From Prevotella sp. (GTDB lineage Bacteria > Bacteroidota > Bacteroidia > Bacteroidales > Bacteroidaceae): a DNA stretch of 39,238 nt. Below the pieces are notes generated by a model. That model saw only the letters and a program-made list of their open reading frames with translations, searched no databases and was not told the DNA's origin. The position numbers and the translations under genes are program-made. Positions 7,782-15,382 of this stretch are shown piece after piece; the stretch's first letter is position 1; every line of letters begins with the position of its first letter. The DNA is taken from contig SUYI01000007.1 of the NCBI GenBank assembly GCA_015060485.1, forward strand, positions 1 through 39,238, written 5' to 3'.

Positions 7782-7789
7782 CAAAGGTA
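7782..7789 (-). promoter_or_regulatory. -7 promoter box for rfbA
   Basis: TACCTTTG on the minus strand, about 33 nt before the start codon. I could not find a good TTTG at the -33 position, so this is a partial match. Confidence 0.55.
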
Positions 7790-7807
7790 CAAAATAATCA
7801 TCAAACA

Positions 7808-7839
7808 TTTGGTAAGTTTGCCGAAAATAATTAATTTTG
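7808..7839 (+). promoter_or_regulatory. Bacteroidetes-type promoter for the gene at 7906
   Basis: TTTG at 7808-7811, a 20-nt spacer and TAATTTTG at 7832-7839. The leader is about 63 nt. It is divergent from the rfbA -7 box. Confidence 0.72.
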
Positions 7840-7905
7840 CACCAAATTTTTAGGATTGGGACTATCGTGTCCCGCAATATTAAACACTAAACGTTCAACA
7901 ACTAT

Positions 7906-8520
7906 ATGGGATTATTTTCAAAATTATTCGGGAAAAAGGACAGTCAGCAGAAGGCTGGCGGCATGGAAGACTTCATGACGCTGATCCGTGTATATTTCCA
8001 AGCGGTGATGGCTGCTGATCTGGGAATCAGCAATATGGCAGCATTGCCCGATTTGCGTGTGTTCAAGACTACGCTTAAGGTACCTACGCAAAATAACAAG
8101 TTAGGACTGGCTGAGAAGTCGAAGTGCAAGAAGATGCTGAAGGACATTTACGGCATGGATGACGACTTTACGAAGGAGATTGACCATAGCATCAAGAAGC
8201 GCTGCAAGAAGCCGCAGGACATTCAGACCTATATGTATCAGTTCTCGGGTTTCACCCAGGACCTGATGATGCTGACGGGCAATCTGATGAAGTTTAAGCT
8301 TCGTTTGCCCAGCTTCTTCAAGAGTGCCATCCGTACCATGACGGAAAAGACGGTGAACGACATCTTCACCAAGAACGATTTCAGTGATGCTGGTGTGATG
8401 AAGACGGTAGTGGCCATCAGACAGTATGCCCAGAAACTCGGCTTCTCGCAACAGTGGACCACCGACTTTGTCTACAAAGTAGTAATGCTTGCAAAAAAAG
8501 AGCCAAGACCCAAGGAATGA
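7906..8520 (+). CDS. Conserved-looking protein of unknown function
   Basis: I do not recognise this 204-residue protein. It begins MGLFSKLFGKKDSQQK, an amphipathic and basic N-terminus without a signal peptide, then a mostly helical body rich in Lys, Met and Phe. Segments include GMEDFMTLIRVYFQAVMAAD and KRCKKPQDIQTYMYQFSGF. No transmembrane segment or known catalytic motif is seen, so it is probably cytoplasmic or associated with the inner face of the membrane. It has a good promoter and lies just upstream of the coiled-coil/zapA/rny group, but a second promoter separates them. Coding is supported by the promoter, the clean start and length. Confidence 0.8.
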   Translation: MGLFSKLFGKKDSQQKAGGMEDFMTLIRVYFQAVMAADLGISNMAALPDLRVFKTTLKVPTQNNKLGLAEKSKCKKMLKDIYGMDDDFTKEIDHSIKKRCKKPQDIQTYMYQFSGFTQDLMMLTGNLMKFKLRLPSFFKSAIRTMTEKTVNDIFTKNDFSDAGVMKTVVAIRQYAQKLGFSQQWTTDFVYKVVMLAKKEPRPKE

Positions 8521-8542
8521 GCTGTTTATGTTAACAAAACAT

Positions 8543-8570
8543 AAAGTTCAAAGTTCAAAGTTCAAAGTTC
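8543..8570 (+). repeat. Heptamer array, (AAAGTTC) x4
   Basis: Four perfect tandem copies of the 7-mer AAAGTTC, followed by AAAAG. The array fills much of the gap between the unknown gene and the -7 box at 8584, and covers the place where a -33 box would lie. Related units occur at 20213-20226 and, on the minus strand, at 32058-32085. Confidence 0.9.
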
Positions 8571-8583
8571 AAAAGATTATTCC

Positions 8584-8591
8584 TACCTTTG
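8584..8591 (+). promoter_or_regulatory. -7 promoter box for the coiled-coil/zapA/rny group
   Basis: TACCTTTG lies 19 nt before the ATG at 8611, giving a very short leader. No TTTG is present at -33; that position is occupied by the heptamer array, so array length could influence promoter strength. Confidence 0.6.
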
Positions 8592-8610
8592 TGGAATAAA
8601 GTGAGCAGGT

Positions 8611-8910
8611 ATGACAGCTAACGAAAAAGCTTTAGCAGCGTTCGAGACCCGTATCCGGCAGATGATTCTCCGTTTTCAAGAGCTGAAGAAGGAGAATAAA
8701 GACTTGTATGAGCAGTTGGAGAAGAACGAACAGGACATGAAGCAGTTGCGTGAGAAGCTGGACCAGCGGCAGTCAGACTACGACTCACTGAAAATGGCTA
8801 AGATGATCGAGATTACCGATGGTGACCTGGCAGGTGCCAAGGAACGGTTGTCGAAGCTGATTCGTGACGTCAACAAATGCATTGCCATCCTCAGCGATGA
8901 AAATCAATAA
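8611..8910 (+). CDS. Small coiled-coil protein, ZapB-like by position
   Basis: The 99-residue protein is almost entirely helical, with heptad-like spacing from about residue 10 to 65 (QELKKENKDLYEQLEKNEQD). It has no signal peptide or membrane segment. Immediately downstream is zapA, 11 bp away, and then rny. A short coiled coil next to zapA suggests a partner in Z-ring assembly, as ZapB is for ZapA in E. coli, but this is by position and shape only. Upstream is a -7 box and a heptamer array. Confidence 0.8.
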   Translation: MTANEKALAAFETRIRQMILRFQELKKENKDLYEQLEKNEQDMKQLREKLDQRQSDYDSLKMAKMIEITDGDLAGAKERLSKLIRDVNKCIAILSDENQ

Positions 8911-8921
8911 GGAGAATTGCT

Positions 8922-9230
8922 ATGCCAGAACAGAAACAGGACAGATTACATATTAAGCTGCACGTTTATGACGAGGAAATCGAGGTTGTCATCAATCGTG
9001 ACGACGAAGAATTCTATCGTTCCGCAGCCAAGCTCATCACCGAGCGCTATAATGCCTATGCACAGGCATATAAGGGGCGCAAGAGTGATCATACAGTGGC
9101 GCTGATGACATTGATTGACATTGCGCTGATGTATCAGAAGGAGCGTTCGCACAATGATACCTCGCCCTATGATAATGTTCTTGCCAAGTTGACCCGCGAA
9201 ATCGAGGAAGCCCTCGGTGAGCAGAAGTAA
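8922..9230 (+). CDS. zapA: Cell division protein ZapA
   Basis: ZapA binds and bundles FtsZ filaments at mid-cell. The 102-residue protein has the family layout: an N-terminal beta part ([19 protein letters not shown]), the segment [15 protein letters not shown], then a long helix with [17 protein letters not shown]. An unusually clear Shine-Dalgarno-like AAGGAGA lies 7 nt before the ATG, which is notable in this lineage. The upstream coiled-coil gene ends 11 bp away, and rny follows within 41 bp, so translation of the three is probably linked. Confidence 0.9.
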   Translation: MPEQKQDRLHIKLHVYDEEIEVVINRDDEEFYRSAAKLITERYNAYAQAYKGRKSDHTVALMTLIDIALMYQKERSHNDTSPYDNVLAKLTREIEEALGEQK

Positions 9231-9270
9231 AGAGAACATTAACATATATATATACAGACTAAGAACATTT

Positions 9271-10812
9271 ATGAACATTATCGTTGGTATTATTCTAATT
9301 GCTGCAGCCCTCATTGTAGGTGGGTTCTGCGGCTTTATGATTTTCCGCTTCGTTGTGAAGGGAAAATATAATGAAATGATTGGTGCCGCCAAGAAGGAGG
9401 CAGAAGTAATCAAGGAGAAGAAACTCTTGGAGGTGAAGGAGAAATTCCTGAACAAGAAAGCTGAGCTGGAGAAGGAGGTGCAACAGCGCAACCAGCATTT
9501 CCAGCAGAGTGAGAACAAACTGAAGCAGCGCGAGATATCGTTGAATCAGCGTCAGGAAGAGTTGGGACGTCGCAAGAATGAACTCGACAACCAGCAGAAC
9601 CGTATTGACAACGAGAAGAAGCTGATGACGCTGAAGCAAGAGGAACTGGAGAAGATGCAGATGCAGGAGCGTGCCAAGTTGGAAGAACTCTCCGGATTGT
9701 CAGCCGAAGAGGCCAAGAGTCGTCTGGTAGAGTCGTTGAAGGACGAGGCCAAGACTGATGCTGCTGCTTACATCAACGAAATCATGGACGAGGCCAAGCT
9801 CAATGCCAATGCCCAGGCCAAGAAGATTATCATCCAGACCATTCAGCGTGTGGCCACTGAGACCGCTGTAGAGAACAGTGTCTCGGTGTTCCATATCGAC
9901 AACGACGACGTCAAGGGACGCGTCATCGGTCGTGAGGGCCGTAACATCCGTGCTTTGGAATCGGCATGTGGCGTTGAAATTGTGGTTGACGATACGCCTG
10001 AGGCCATCGTTATCTCGGCCTTCGACCCCATTCGTCGTGAGACCTGTCGCCTGGCACTCCACCAGCTGGTCGCCGACGGACGTATCCATCCCGCACGCAT
10101 CGAGGAAGTCGTTGCTAAGGTAAAGAAACAGCTGGAGAATGAGATAATCGAGACGGGTAAGCGCACGACGATTGACTTGGGTATTCACGGTTTGCATCCT
10201 GAACTGATTCGTATCATCGGTAAGATGAAGTATCGTTCCAGCTATGGCCAGAACCTCTTGCAGCATGCCCGCGAAACGGCTAACCTCTGTGCTGTGATGG
10301 CAGCAGAGCTGGGCTTGAATCCCAAGAAGGCCAAGCGTGCCGGACTGTTGCACGATATTGGTAAGGTGCCCGACGAGGATACGGACGATCCACACGCCAT
10401 CTATGGTGCCAAGATTGCCGAGAAGTATAAGGAGAAGCCCGACATCTGCAATGCCATTGGTGCCCACCACGACGAGATGGAGATGCAGACGCTGCTGGCT
10501 CCTATCGTGCAGATTTGTGATGCTATCTCGGGAGCTCGTCCCGGTGCCCGCCGTGAAATCGTCGAGGCTTATATCAAGCGTCTGAACGACCTCGAGGCTA
10601 TTGCCATGAGCTATCCCGGCGTCACCAAGACCTATGCCATTCAGGCTGGTCGTGAACTGCGCGTCATTGTCGGTGCCGACAAGATGGACGATGCGGAGAC
10701 CGAGGCTCTGAGCGGACAGATTGCATCGAAGATCCAGAACGAGATGACCTATCCCGGTCAGGTGAAAATCACCGTCATCCGCGAAACCCGAAGCGTGGCG
10801 TATGCCAAGTAA
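9271..10812 (+). CDS. rny: Ribonuclease Y
   Basis: RNase Y is a membrane-anchored endoribonuclease that starts mRNA decay. The start is set at ATG 9271 ([18 protein letters not shown]), giving 513 residues and the expected N-terminal membrane helix; a GTG at 9217 would put a polar stretch ahead of it. Seen in order: membrane segment (about 3-27), a long charged coiled coil (30-185), a KH domain with [15 protein letters not shown] (about 215-275), and an HD domain with [17 protein letters not shown] and GAHHDEMEM (about 325-425). It ends at a strong terminator and belongs with the upstream zapA group. Confidence 0.97.
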   Translation: MNIIVGIILIAAALIVGGFCGFMIFRFVVKGKYNEMIGAAKKEAEVIKEKKLLEVKEKFLNKKAELEKEVQQRNQHFQQSENKLKQREISLNQRQEELGRRKNELDNQQNRIDNEKKLMTLKQEELEKMQMQERAKLEELSGLSAEEAKSRLVESLKDEAKTDAAAYINEIMDEAKLNANAQAKKIIIQTIQRVATETAVENSVSVFHIDNDDVKGRVIGREGRNIRALESACGVEIVVDDTPEAIVISAFDPIRRETCRLALHQLVADGRIHPARIEEVVAKVKKQLENEIIETGKRTTIDLGIHGLHPELIRIIGKMKYRSSYGQNLLQHARETANLCAVMAAELGLNPKKAKRAGLLHDIGKVPDEDTDDPHAIYGAKIAEKYKEKPDICNAIGAHHDEMEMQTLLAPIVQICDAISGARPGARREIVEAYIKRLNDLEAIAMSYPGVTKTYAIQAGRELRVIVGADKMDDAETEALSGQIASKIQNEMTYPGQVKITVIRETRSVAYAK

Positions 10813-10866
10813 ATGATGTTATTTTGTTATGACGGTATAACGTTTTAACGAATTGGCGATAAATAG

Positions 10867-10901
10867 AAAAAGAGACTCTCAAACGGAGTCTCTTTCTTTT
10901 T
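10867..10901. terminator. Bidirectional terminator between rny and tRNA-Val
   Basis: An 8-bp perfect stem AGAGACTC/GAGTCTCT (10871-10878 and 10886-10893) with a 7-nt loop is followed by TTCTTTTT on plus and preceded by AAAA. It can therefore end transcripts from both sides. Confidence 0.85.
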
Positions 10902-10908
10902 GCTTTGG

Positions 10909-10983
10909 TAGGGACGCCCGGGCTCGAACCGGGGACCTCTTCAATGTGACTGAAGCGCTCTAAACCAACTGGGCTACGCCCCT
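10909..10983 (-). tRNA. tRNA-Val(CAC)
   Basis: Read on minus, the gene folds as a 75-nt cloverleaf: acceptor AGGGGCG/CGTCCCT with one G-T pair, T8 A9, a D-arm with AGTTGGTTTA loop, anticodon stem CTTCA/TGAAG, T-arm CCCGG-TTCGAGC-CCGGG and discriminator A. The loop GTCACAT gives anticodon CAC, which reads GUG (valine). CCA is encoded at 10908-10906. One D-stem pair is a C-A mismatch. It has a full promoter 20 nt upstream. Confidence 0.93.
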
Positions 10984-11002
10984 CTGTTTCCAATTGCGGG
11001 TG

Positions 11003-11034
11003 CAAAGGTACGAAAAAGGTTTCATTCGTGCAAA
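11003..11034 (-). promoter_or_regulatory. Promoter for tRNA-Val
   Basis: On minus, TTTG (11034-11031), a 20-nt spacer and TACCTTTG (11010-11003), ending 19 nt before the tRNA. Confidence 0.8.
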
Positions 11035-11067
11035 CTTTCAGCCTGCTTTTTATCCTTTTTTTACAAA

Positions 11068-11107
11068 CAAAAGAAAGCGGGACGTATCCCTGATGAGGAA
11101 CGCCCCG
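11068..11107 (-). terminator. Terminator after secG
   Basis: The minus strand can pair CGGGGCGT with ACGTCCCG (11107-11100 and 11085-11078, one G-T pair), with further pairing inside the loop, followed by a CTTTCTTTT tract. It ends the regulator-lptE-TPR-secG run. Confidence 0.75.
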
Positions 11108-11132
11108 TTTTTCTTGTTGCAAGAAGAATGGA

Positions 11133-11513
11133 TTACTTCTTGGTAGAGTCTGTTGCAGCGGCAGGTGCAGCGGCAGCATCCTGAGCAGGAGCAGCAGCGT
11201 TGTTCTGCTGGCTGGCACCGAATCCGGGCAGGTTGTTGGGATTGGTGACAGGATTCTCGATGTTCTCCATCACAGAGCTGTCAGCAGTGGCTGTGGGAGC
11301 TACCCATGCGCAGATGACGCTGATAACGACCATAGCGGCAGCGAGTGCCCATGTGGCCTTCTCGATGAAATCGGTGGTCTTGCGAACACCGGCAACTTGG
11401 TTGTAGCCTGCGAAACTTGACGACAGACCACCACCTTTAGATTCTTGAATCAGCACGATACCAATCATCAGTACGGCTGCAATCACAATAAGAATTACAA
11501 ATAATGTGTACAT
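11133..11513 (-). CDS. secG: Protein translocase subunit SecG
   Basis: SecG is a small inner-membrane partner of SecYE that assists protein export. The 126-residue product has two membrane segments (about 2-22 and 52-72) with the family signature between them: IVLIQESKGGGLSSSFAG. After the second segment comes a low-complexity Ala/Pro/Asn/Gln tail of about 50 residues, longer than in E. coli SecG. It is the last gene of a minus-strand run after the TPR gene (18-bp gap) and ends at a terminator. Confidence 0.93.
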   Translation of the reverse strand: MYTLFVILIVIAAVLMIGIVLIQESKGGGLSSSFAGYNQVAGVRKTTDFIEKATWALAAAMVVISVICAWVAPTATADSSVMENIENPVTNPNNLPGFGASQQNNAAAPAQDAAAAPAAATDSTKK

Positions 11514-11531
11514 AATCTTTGAATTGTTTAA

Positions 11532-12302
11532 TTATTTAATTTTTGAATTATTCTTGCTGTTTATTATTAATTTCTCCAGGAATCGCATTTGGTCGGCAAA
11601 ATAGGCGTTCTTCTTCGGATAGCGTTCCGCGAGTCGGCTGATGATACCAAGCGCTTTCTGATAGTGCCCCTGTTTGATATAAATGCGGGCCAGTGTCTCA
11701 GTAAAGTATTCCTCTTCAACTGCCTCTTCTTCAGCCCCTTCGTTGCCAGCTGTTTCTGTTGGATTCTCAGAAGATTCCTGTGGCAGTTCGTTGAGCATAA
11801 TGCGTCCTTGCTCTTGTTGGAGGAAGGTGTCGATGAGCTCTTCACCCTTCATTTGGGGAGCCTTTGTGGTTGGCGGCTCATTGCCCGCAGTCGTCAGAAG
11901 GTAGGATACGTAGTCGACTGTTGCATCGGCAGGAGTTGGTTTGCGCTTGCCCTGCTCTTCAGTCTCTTCCTGAGGAACAGAGTCGAGAAAGTTGTCGATG
12001 AGGTCGATAGTTCGGCTAGTGGAACCAGTCTGGCTAGTGGTACTAGTTGAACTGGAAAGTTGCTGGCTCAACTGGTAGTGTGCAGCCTCAATCATCTGGA
12101 AAATCGTCTTGCGGTCAGTGATGTAGATGGCTGCCCGGCGCAGTTCCTCGTCGAAGGATGGGTCGTGAAGCAGATAGAGGTTCTGCAACATGAGGAGACG
12201 TGCCGTCTGGAAATACGGATGCAACGCCAGGATGGAGCGCAATTCGTAGAGCGTATCGCGATTCATCTGCTCAGGGTGTTCTATCAGTTCCGTTAATTCC
12301 AT
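11532..12302 (-). CDS. TPR-containing protein of unknown function
   Basis: The 256-residue protein has no signal peptide. Its N-terminus (IEHPEQMNRDTLYELRSILALHPYFQTARLLMLQNL) and its C-terminus (FTETLARIYIKQGHYQKALGIISRLAERYPKKN) look like helical TPR-type repeats. They are separated by a Ser/Thr- and Glu-rich region (about 85-200). It sits between lptE and secG, both envelope-related, so a role near the envelope assembly machinery is possible but unproven. I recall similar genes at this place in other Bacteroidales, but cannot confirm it. Confidence 0.85.
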   Translation of the reverse strand: MELTELIEHPEQMNRDTLYELRSILALHPYFQTARLLMLQNLYLLHDPSFDEELRRAAIYITDRKTIFQMIEAAHYQLSQQLSSSTSTTSQTGSTSRTIDLIDNFLDSVPQEETEEQGKRKPTPADATVDYVSYLLTTAGNEPPTTKAPQMKGEELIDTFLQQEQGRIMLNELPQESSENPTETAGNEGAEEEAVEEEYFTETLARIYIKQGHYQKALGIISRLAERYPKKNAYFADQMRFLEKLIINSKNNSKIK

Positions 12303-12344
12303 TATCTATTTTTTTTATTTCTTATTCTGTTATCGTCCGCTATA

Positions 12345-12863
12345 TTACCAGTTTGCCACGGTGGCATTGAAGATTTGTTCGCAGATGTCCTTGCACATCT
12401 GGGAGACAAGCTCCTCCTGAACGGAATTCAGTGAGCGCGTGGTCTCGTAACTTTGTGCAGCCGTAAAGGTCCGTTCGAAATCTTCGTTGTGGTTCACATT
12501 GTTGGTAAAGCGCACATTGACTGTGATGGAGAGTTCTGTTTGGGCAGAATAGCCTTCTGCACTTACCGACTTGTTGCGTTGCTGGTACTGGGTAATCTCG
12601 CCTTCGATTTTCAGGTCGCCGTTACGTTTAACCTGCGACAGACGAGTGTGGTTGGCAAATTGGTCCTTCAACTCGTTGTTGAACATAGGGCCCATAGGTC
12701 CCCAGACGTAACTGGAACGAATGGGGAACTCGGCAATCTGAATGGTCTTTGTCTTGGTGTAGTCGATGCTGGCTCCGTTAAACTTATAGCTTACGGAACA
12801 TGCAGACAGTAGCGCAACGGCTGCCACACAGAGAGTCAGGCGAAGATTATTTGTCCAGTCCAT
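12345..12863 (-). CDS. lptE: LPS-assembly lipoprotein, LptE family
   Basis: LptE forms the outer-membrane complex with LptD that inserts LPS. The 172-residue protein has a lipoprotein signal peptide (hydrophobic stretch then LLSACS, Cys at about 22), followed by SVSYKFNGASIDYTKTKTIQI, a pattern I associate with the Bacteroidetes LptE group. Its start overlaps the stop of the upstream regulator by 17 bp, which suggests translational coupling. No lptD is in the window. The family call rests on length, lipobox and N-terminal pattern. Confidence 0.85.
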   Translation of the reverse strand: MDWTNNLRLTLCVAAVALLSACSVSYKFNGASIDYTKTKTIQIAEFPIRSSYVWGPMGPMFNNELKDQFANHTRLSQVKRNGDLKIEGEITQYQQRNKSVSAEGYSAQTELSITVNVRFTNNVNHNEDFERTFTAAQSYETTRSLNSVQEELVSQMCKDICEQIFNATVANW

Positions 12864-14079
12864 ATTGTTTCAGTCTTCTATAAAGTGTCCGGTCGCTAAT
12901 GCCCAGTTCCTGAGCCGCTTTCTTGCGATTGCCGCCATTGCGGTCGAGGGCTTTCTCGAGTGCTTGGCGACTCCACTCGTTGACGTTCAGATTCTCCAGT
13001 TCGGGTGCAGGCTCTACATACTCTTCCGCTTCGGCATCCTCGAGTGACGGATGGCTGATGGGCTGAATGGGTTGGATGGGTGCAAGCTGGGTAGTAGGCA
13101 ACGGTGCTGCGGTTGATACGGGTGCAGCTACCTGTACGTCCTCCATCTGCTTCTTCAGCGAGGTCATTTCGCGTCGCATGTCGTTCACATTGGAACGCAG
13201 TTCGAAGAGAATCTTATAGAGAATCTCCCGTTCGTTCTCAAAGGAATGGTCGCCATCTTTATGGATAGTGGCGAGTTGAGTAGTCTCCTGATCCTGCGGA
13301 ATGAACTGCGAGAGGATGGCTGGTGTGATGGTGCGCTCCGTACTGAGGATGGAGAGCTGTTCCGTGATGCTCTTCAACTGGCGGATGTTTCCCGGCCATT
13401 TGTAACGCATCAGCATCTGTTTGGCCTCGTCGGTCAGAACCACTTTGTCCATCCGGTATTTCTCTGCCATTTGCAAGGCAAAGAGACGGAACAACAATAT
13501 GATGTCCTCCCCGCGGTCGCGGAGGGCAGGCATCTGAATCTGTACCTGGTTGAGACGGTAGTAGAGGTCCTCGCGGAAGCGTCCTTCGCTGATGGCTTTC
13601 TGTATGTTGACATTTGTTGCAGCAACGATACGAACGTCAGTCTTACGGATTTCCGTACCGCCGACAGGAATGTATTCGCCATTCTCGAGTACTCGTAGCA
13701 GGCGTGCTTGTGTGGCCATGGGCAGTTCGCCCACCTCATCGAGGAACAGTGTTCCCTTGTTGGCAACTCCGAAGTAACCTTGTGAGTCGTTGATGGCTCC
13801 CGTAAACGAACCCTTTACGTGTCCGAATAGTTCGGAGTCGATGGTGCCTTCAGGAATGGCTCCACAATTGATGGCGAAATATTTCTCTCGCCGGCGTGGA
13901 GAGTTGTCGTGAATGATACGTGGCAGAATGTCCTTGCCAACGCCGCTCTCACCAATAATCAAGACGCTAAGGTCAATGGGCGACACCTTGAGGGCGACGT
14001 CCAATGCGTTATTCAAAGCCTCGCAGTTACCTACGATGTTGTAACGCTGTTTGATGTTCTGAAGTTCGGTAGTCTTCAT
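12847..14079 (-). CDS. Sigma-54-type AAA+ transcription regulator with Fis HTH, no receiver domain
   Basis: This 410-residue enhancer-binding regulator uses ATP to open promoters held by sigma-54 RNA polymerase. AAA+ motifs are Walker A GESGVGKD (about 43-50), GSFTGA (the sigma-54 contact loop, usually GAFTGA), GTLFLDEVGELPMATQARLL (Walker B) and FREDLYYRLNQVQIQMPALR. A Fis-type helix-turn-helix closes the protein (NRKKAAQELGISDRTLYRRL). There is no N-terminal sensor or receiver domain, so its activity is probably set by level or partner proteins. A low-complexity Pro/Ala linker lies at about 315-365. It is co-transcribed with lptE, with a 17-bp overlap. Confidence 0.92.
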   Translation of the reverse strand: MKTTELQNIKQRYNIVGNCEALNNALDVALKVSPIDLSVLIIGESGVGKDILPRIIHDNSPRRREKYFAINCGAIPEGTIDSELFGHVKGSFTGAINDSQGYFGVANKGTLFLDEVGELPMATQARLLRVLENGEYIPVGGTEIRKTDVRIVAATNVNIQKAISEGRFREDLYYRLNQVQIQMPALRDRGEDIILLFRLFALQMAEKYRMDKVVLTDEAKQMLMRYKWPGNIRQLKSITEQLSILSTERTITPAILSQFIPQDQETTQLATIHKDGDHSFENEREILYKILFELRSNVNDMRREMTSLKKQMEDVQVAAPVSTAAPLPTTQLAPIQPIQPISHPSLEDAEAEEYVEPAPELENLNVNEWSRQALEKALDRNGGNRKKAAQELGISDRTLYRRLKQYGLDK

Positions 14080-14113
14080 TTTTATGCAAGGCTGCGACTA
14101 AACGAGAGCAAAA

Positions 14114-14168
14114 GAGGACGTGTCCTCATTTTGCCGAGTGTGAGCAGGCTCGCGGCCATTTTGGCCGC
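14114..14168 (-). promoter_or_regulatory. Two hairpins in the leader of the sigma-54-type regulator
   Basis: The leader can form GCGGCCA-TTT-TGGCCGC (14152-14168), beginning right after the -7 box, and GAGGAC-GT-GTCCTC (14114-14127). The first is at the extreme 5' end of the predicted mRNA and may stabilise it or control translation. The second has a 2-nt loop, so it may only pair partially. Confidence 0.55.
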
Positions 14169-14175
14169 AAAGGTA
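14168..14175 (-). promoter_or_regulatory. -7 promoter box before the regulator-lptE run
   Basis: TACCTTTG on minus with no good -33 TTTG. It would start a transcript downstream of pdxA with a leader of about 85 nt. Confidence 0.55.
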
Positions 14176-14214
14176 CAAAGAAAATCTGACATAATGGCAC
14201 ACTTTGGCAGAAAT

Positions 14215-15375
14215 TTAACTGTTTGGTGCCATTTCACCCTTTGTTTCGCCTTTTTCCTCGTCTTTATCCTTGCGGAACTGGTCTTTCGGACGGACTGCAA
14301 AGCGAGCTTTGTCGCCATCTTCGCGCTTTTCGTGGAAGAGTTTGGGCAGAGGGTTCTTCAGCGGTTCGTCATAGTTCTGGCGGTTGCGGAAGACGTCAAT
14401 GGCTGTGTATATGGCTTGACGCATAGAATTTTCGTCGGCCTTGCCCTGTCCGGCAATATCGTAAGCTGTTCCGTGATCGGGGGAAGTGCGCACGATAGGA
14501 AGTCCGGCAGTATAGTTGACGCCACTCTCCAGAGCGATGGTCTTGAAGGGAGCCAGCCCCTGATCGTGATACATAGCCAGCACACCGTCGAAATGGTCGT
14601 AAGCCCCAGAGCCGAAGAAGCCATCAGCAGGGTAGGGTCCAAATGCCTGAATGCCCTTTCCTGCCAGTTCGTCGATGGCGGGAGAGATGATTTCCTTTTC
14701 TTCCTGTCCGAGTAATCCGTCGTCGCCAGCATGGGGGTTAAGTGCCAATATGGCAATGCGTGGATTCGAGATGCGGAAGTCGCGTTTCAATGCCGTATGG
14801 AATATGGTGGCTTTCTCGATGATTCCCTCTTTAGTGATGGCTTTTGCTACGTCTTTGATAGGCAGGTGAGTCGTTACCAGCGCCACGCGGAGTGTTTCGT
14901 TCATCAGTATCATCAGCGCTTTCTGCCCATCGCCTACGCTGGTCTCAATATATTCCGTGTGTCCGGGGAAGTGGAAACCAGGGCTTTGGATGGTGGCTTT
15001 GTTGATGGGTGCTGTGACCAACACGTCATAAAGTCCGGAACGGAAGTCGGTCATGGCACGGTCGAGTGCCTTGAGGGCAGCCTCGCCGGCTTCTGTGGAG
15101 GGCTGGCCCAATTCCACTTTTACCTCGTCGTCGAAACAGTTAAGCATGTTGATACGTCCATCGCGAGCCTCGTCAGCATTGTTGATAATGCTGAAATTGA
15201 TCTCGATGTTGAGCGCCTTGCGGTGGTAGGCGGCAATTTTGGGCGAACCATAGATGATGGGTGTGCAAAGTTCGAGGATAGTTGGGTCTGCAAAGGCCTT
15301 GAATATCACTTCGTAACCGACACCGTTGGTATCTCCTTGCGTAATGGCTACGCGAATTTTTCTTTCTTGTTCCAT
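14215..15375 (-). CDS. pdxA: 4-hydroxythreonine-4-phosphate dehydrogenase
   Basis: PdxA oxidises 4-phosphohydroxy-L-threonine in pyridoxal-5-phosphate synthesis. The 386 residues show the family blocks: AITQGDTNGVGYEVI (N-terminus), VTAPINKATIQSPGFHFPGH, NPHAGDDGLLGQEE, GPYPADGFF, DGVLAMYHDQGLAPFKTI and TSPDHGTAYDIAGQGKAD, which include the metal-binding His residues. The last 40 or so residues (from about 345) are a highly charged Lys/Glu/Asp tail not found in E. coli PdxA. It lies 7 bp after rlmN on the same strand, so the two are probably co-transcribed. Confidence 0.96.
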   Translation of the reverse strand: MEQERKIRVAITQGDTNGVGYEVIFKAFADPTILELCTPIIYGSPKIAAYHRKALNIEINFSIINNADEARDGRINMLNCFDDEVKVELGQPSTEAGEAALKALDRAMTDFRSGLYDVLVTAPINKATIQSPGFHFPGHTEYIETSVGDGQKALMILMNETLRVALVTTHLPIKDVAKAITKEGIIEKATIFHTALKRDFRISNPRIAILALNPHAGDDGLLGQEEKEIISPAIDELAGKGIQAFGPYPADGFFGSGAYDHFDGVLAMYHDQGLAPFKTIALESGVNYTAGLPIVRTSPDHGTAYDIAGQGKADENSMRQAIYTAIDVFRNRQNYDEPLKNPLPKLFHEKREDGDKARFAVRPKDQFRKDKDEEKGETKGEMAPNS

Positions 15376-15382
15376 ATTGTAT

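Noticed and set aside
9231..9270. AT-repeat before rny as another array
   Set aside because: It is mainly a TATATATA tract without a stable unit of 7 or 8.
12303..12340. Heptamer-like TTAT spacing before the TPR gene at 12302
   Set aside because: Distances vary between 7 and 8 and part is a plain T run, so it is too weak to list as an array.
14195..14209. TGGCAC-like sigma-54 promoter before the regulator
   Set aside because: The spacing is one base short, the -12 element is poor, and it points into the 3' end of pdxA on the other strand.
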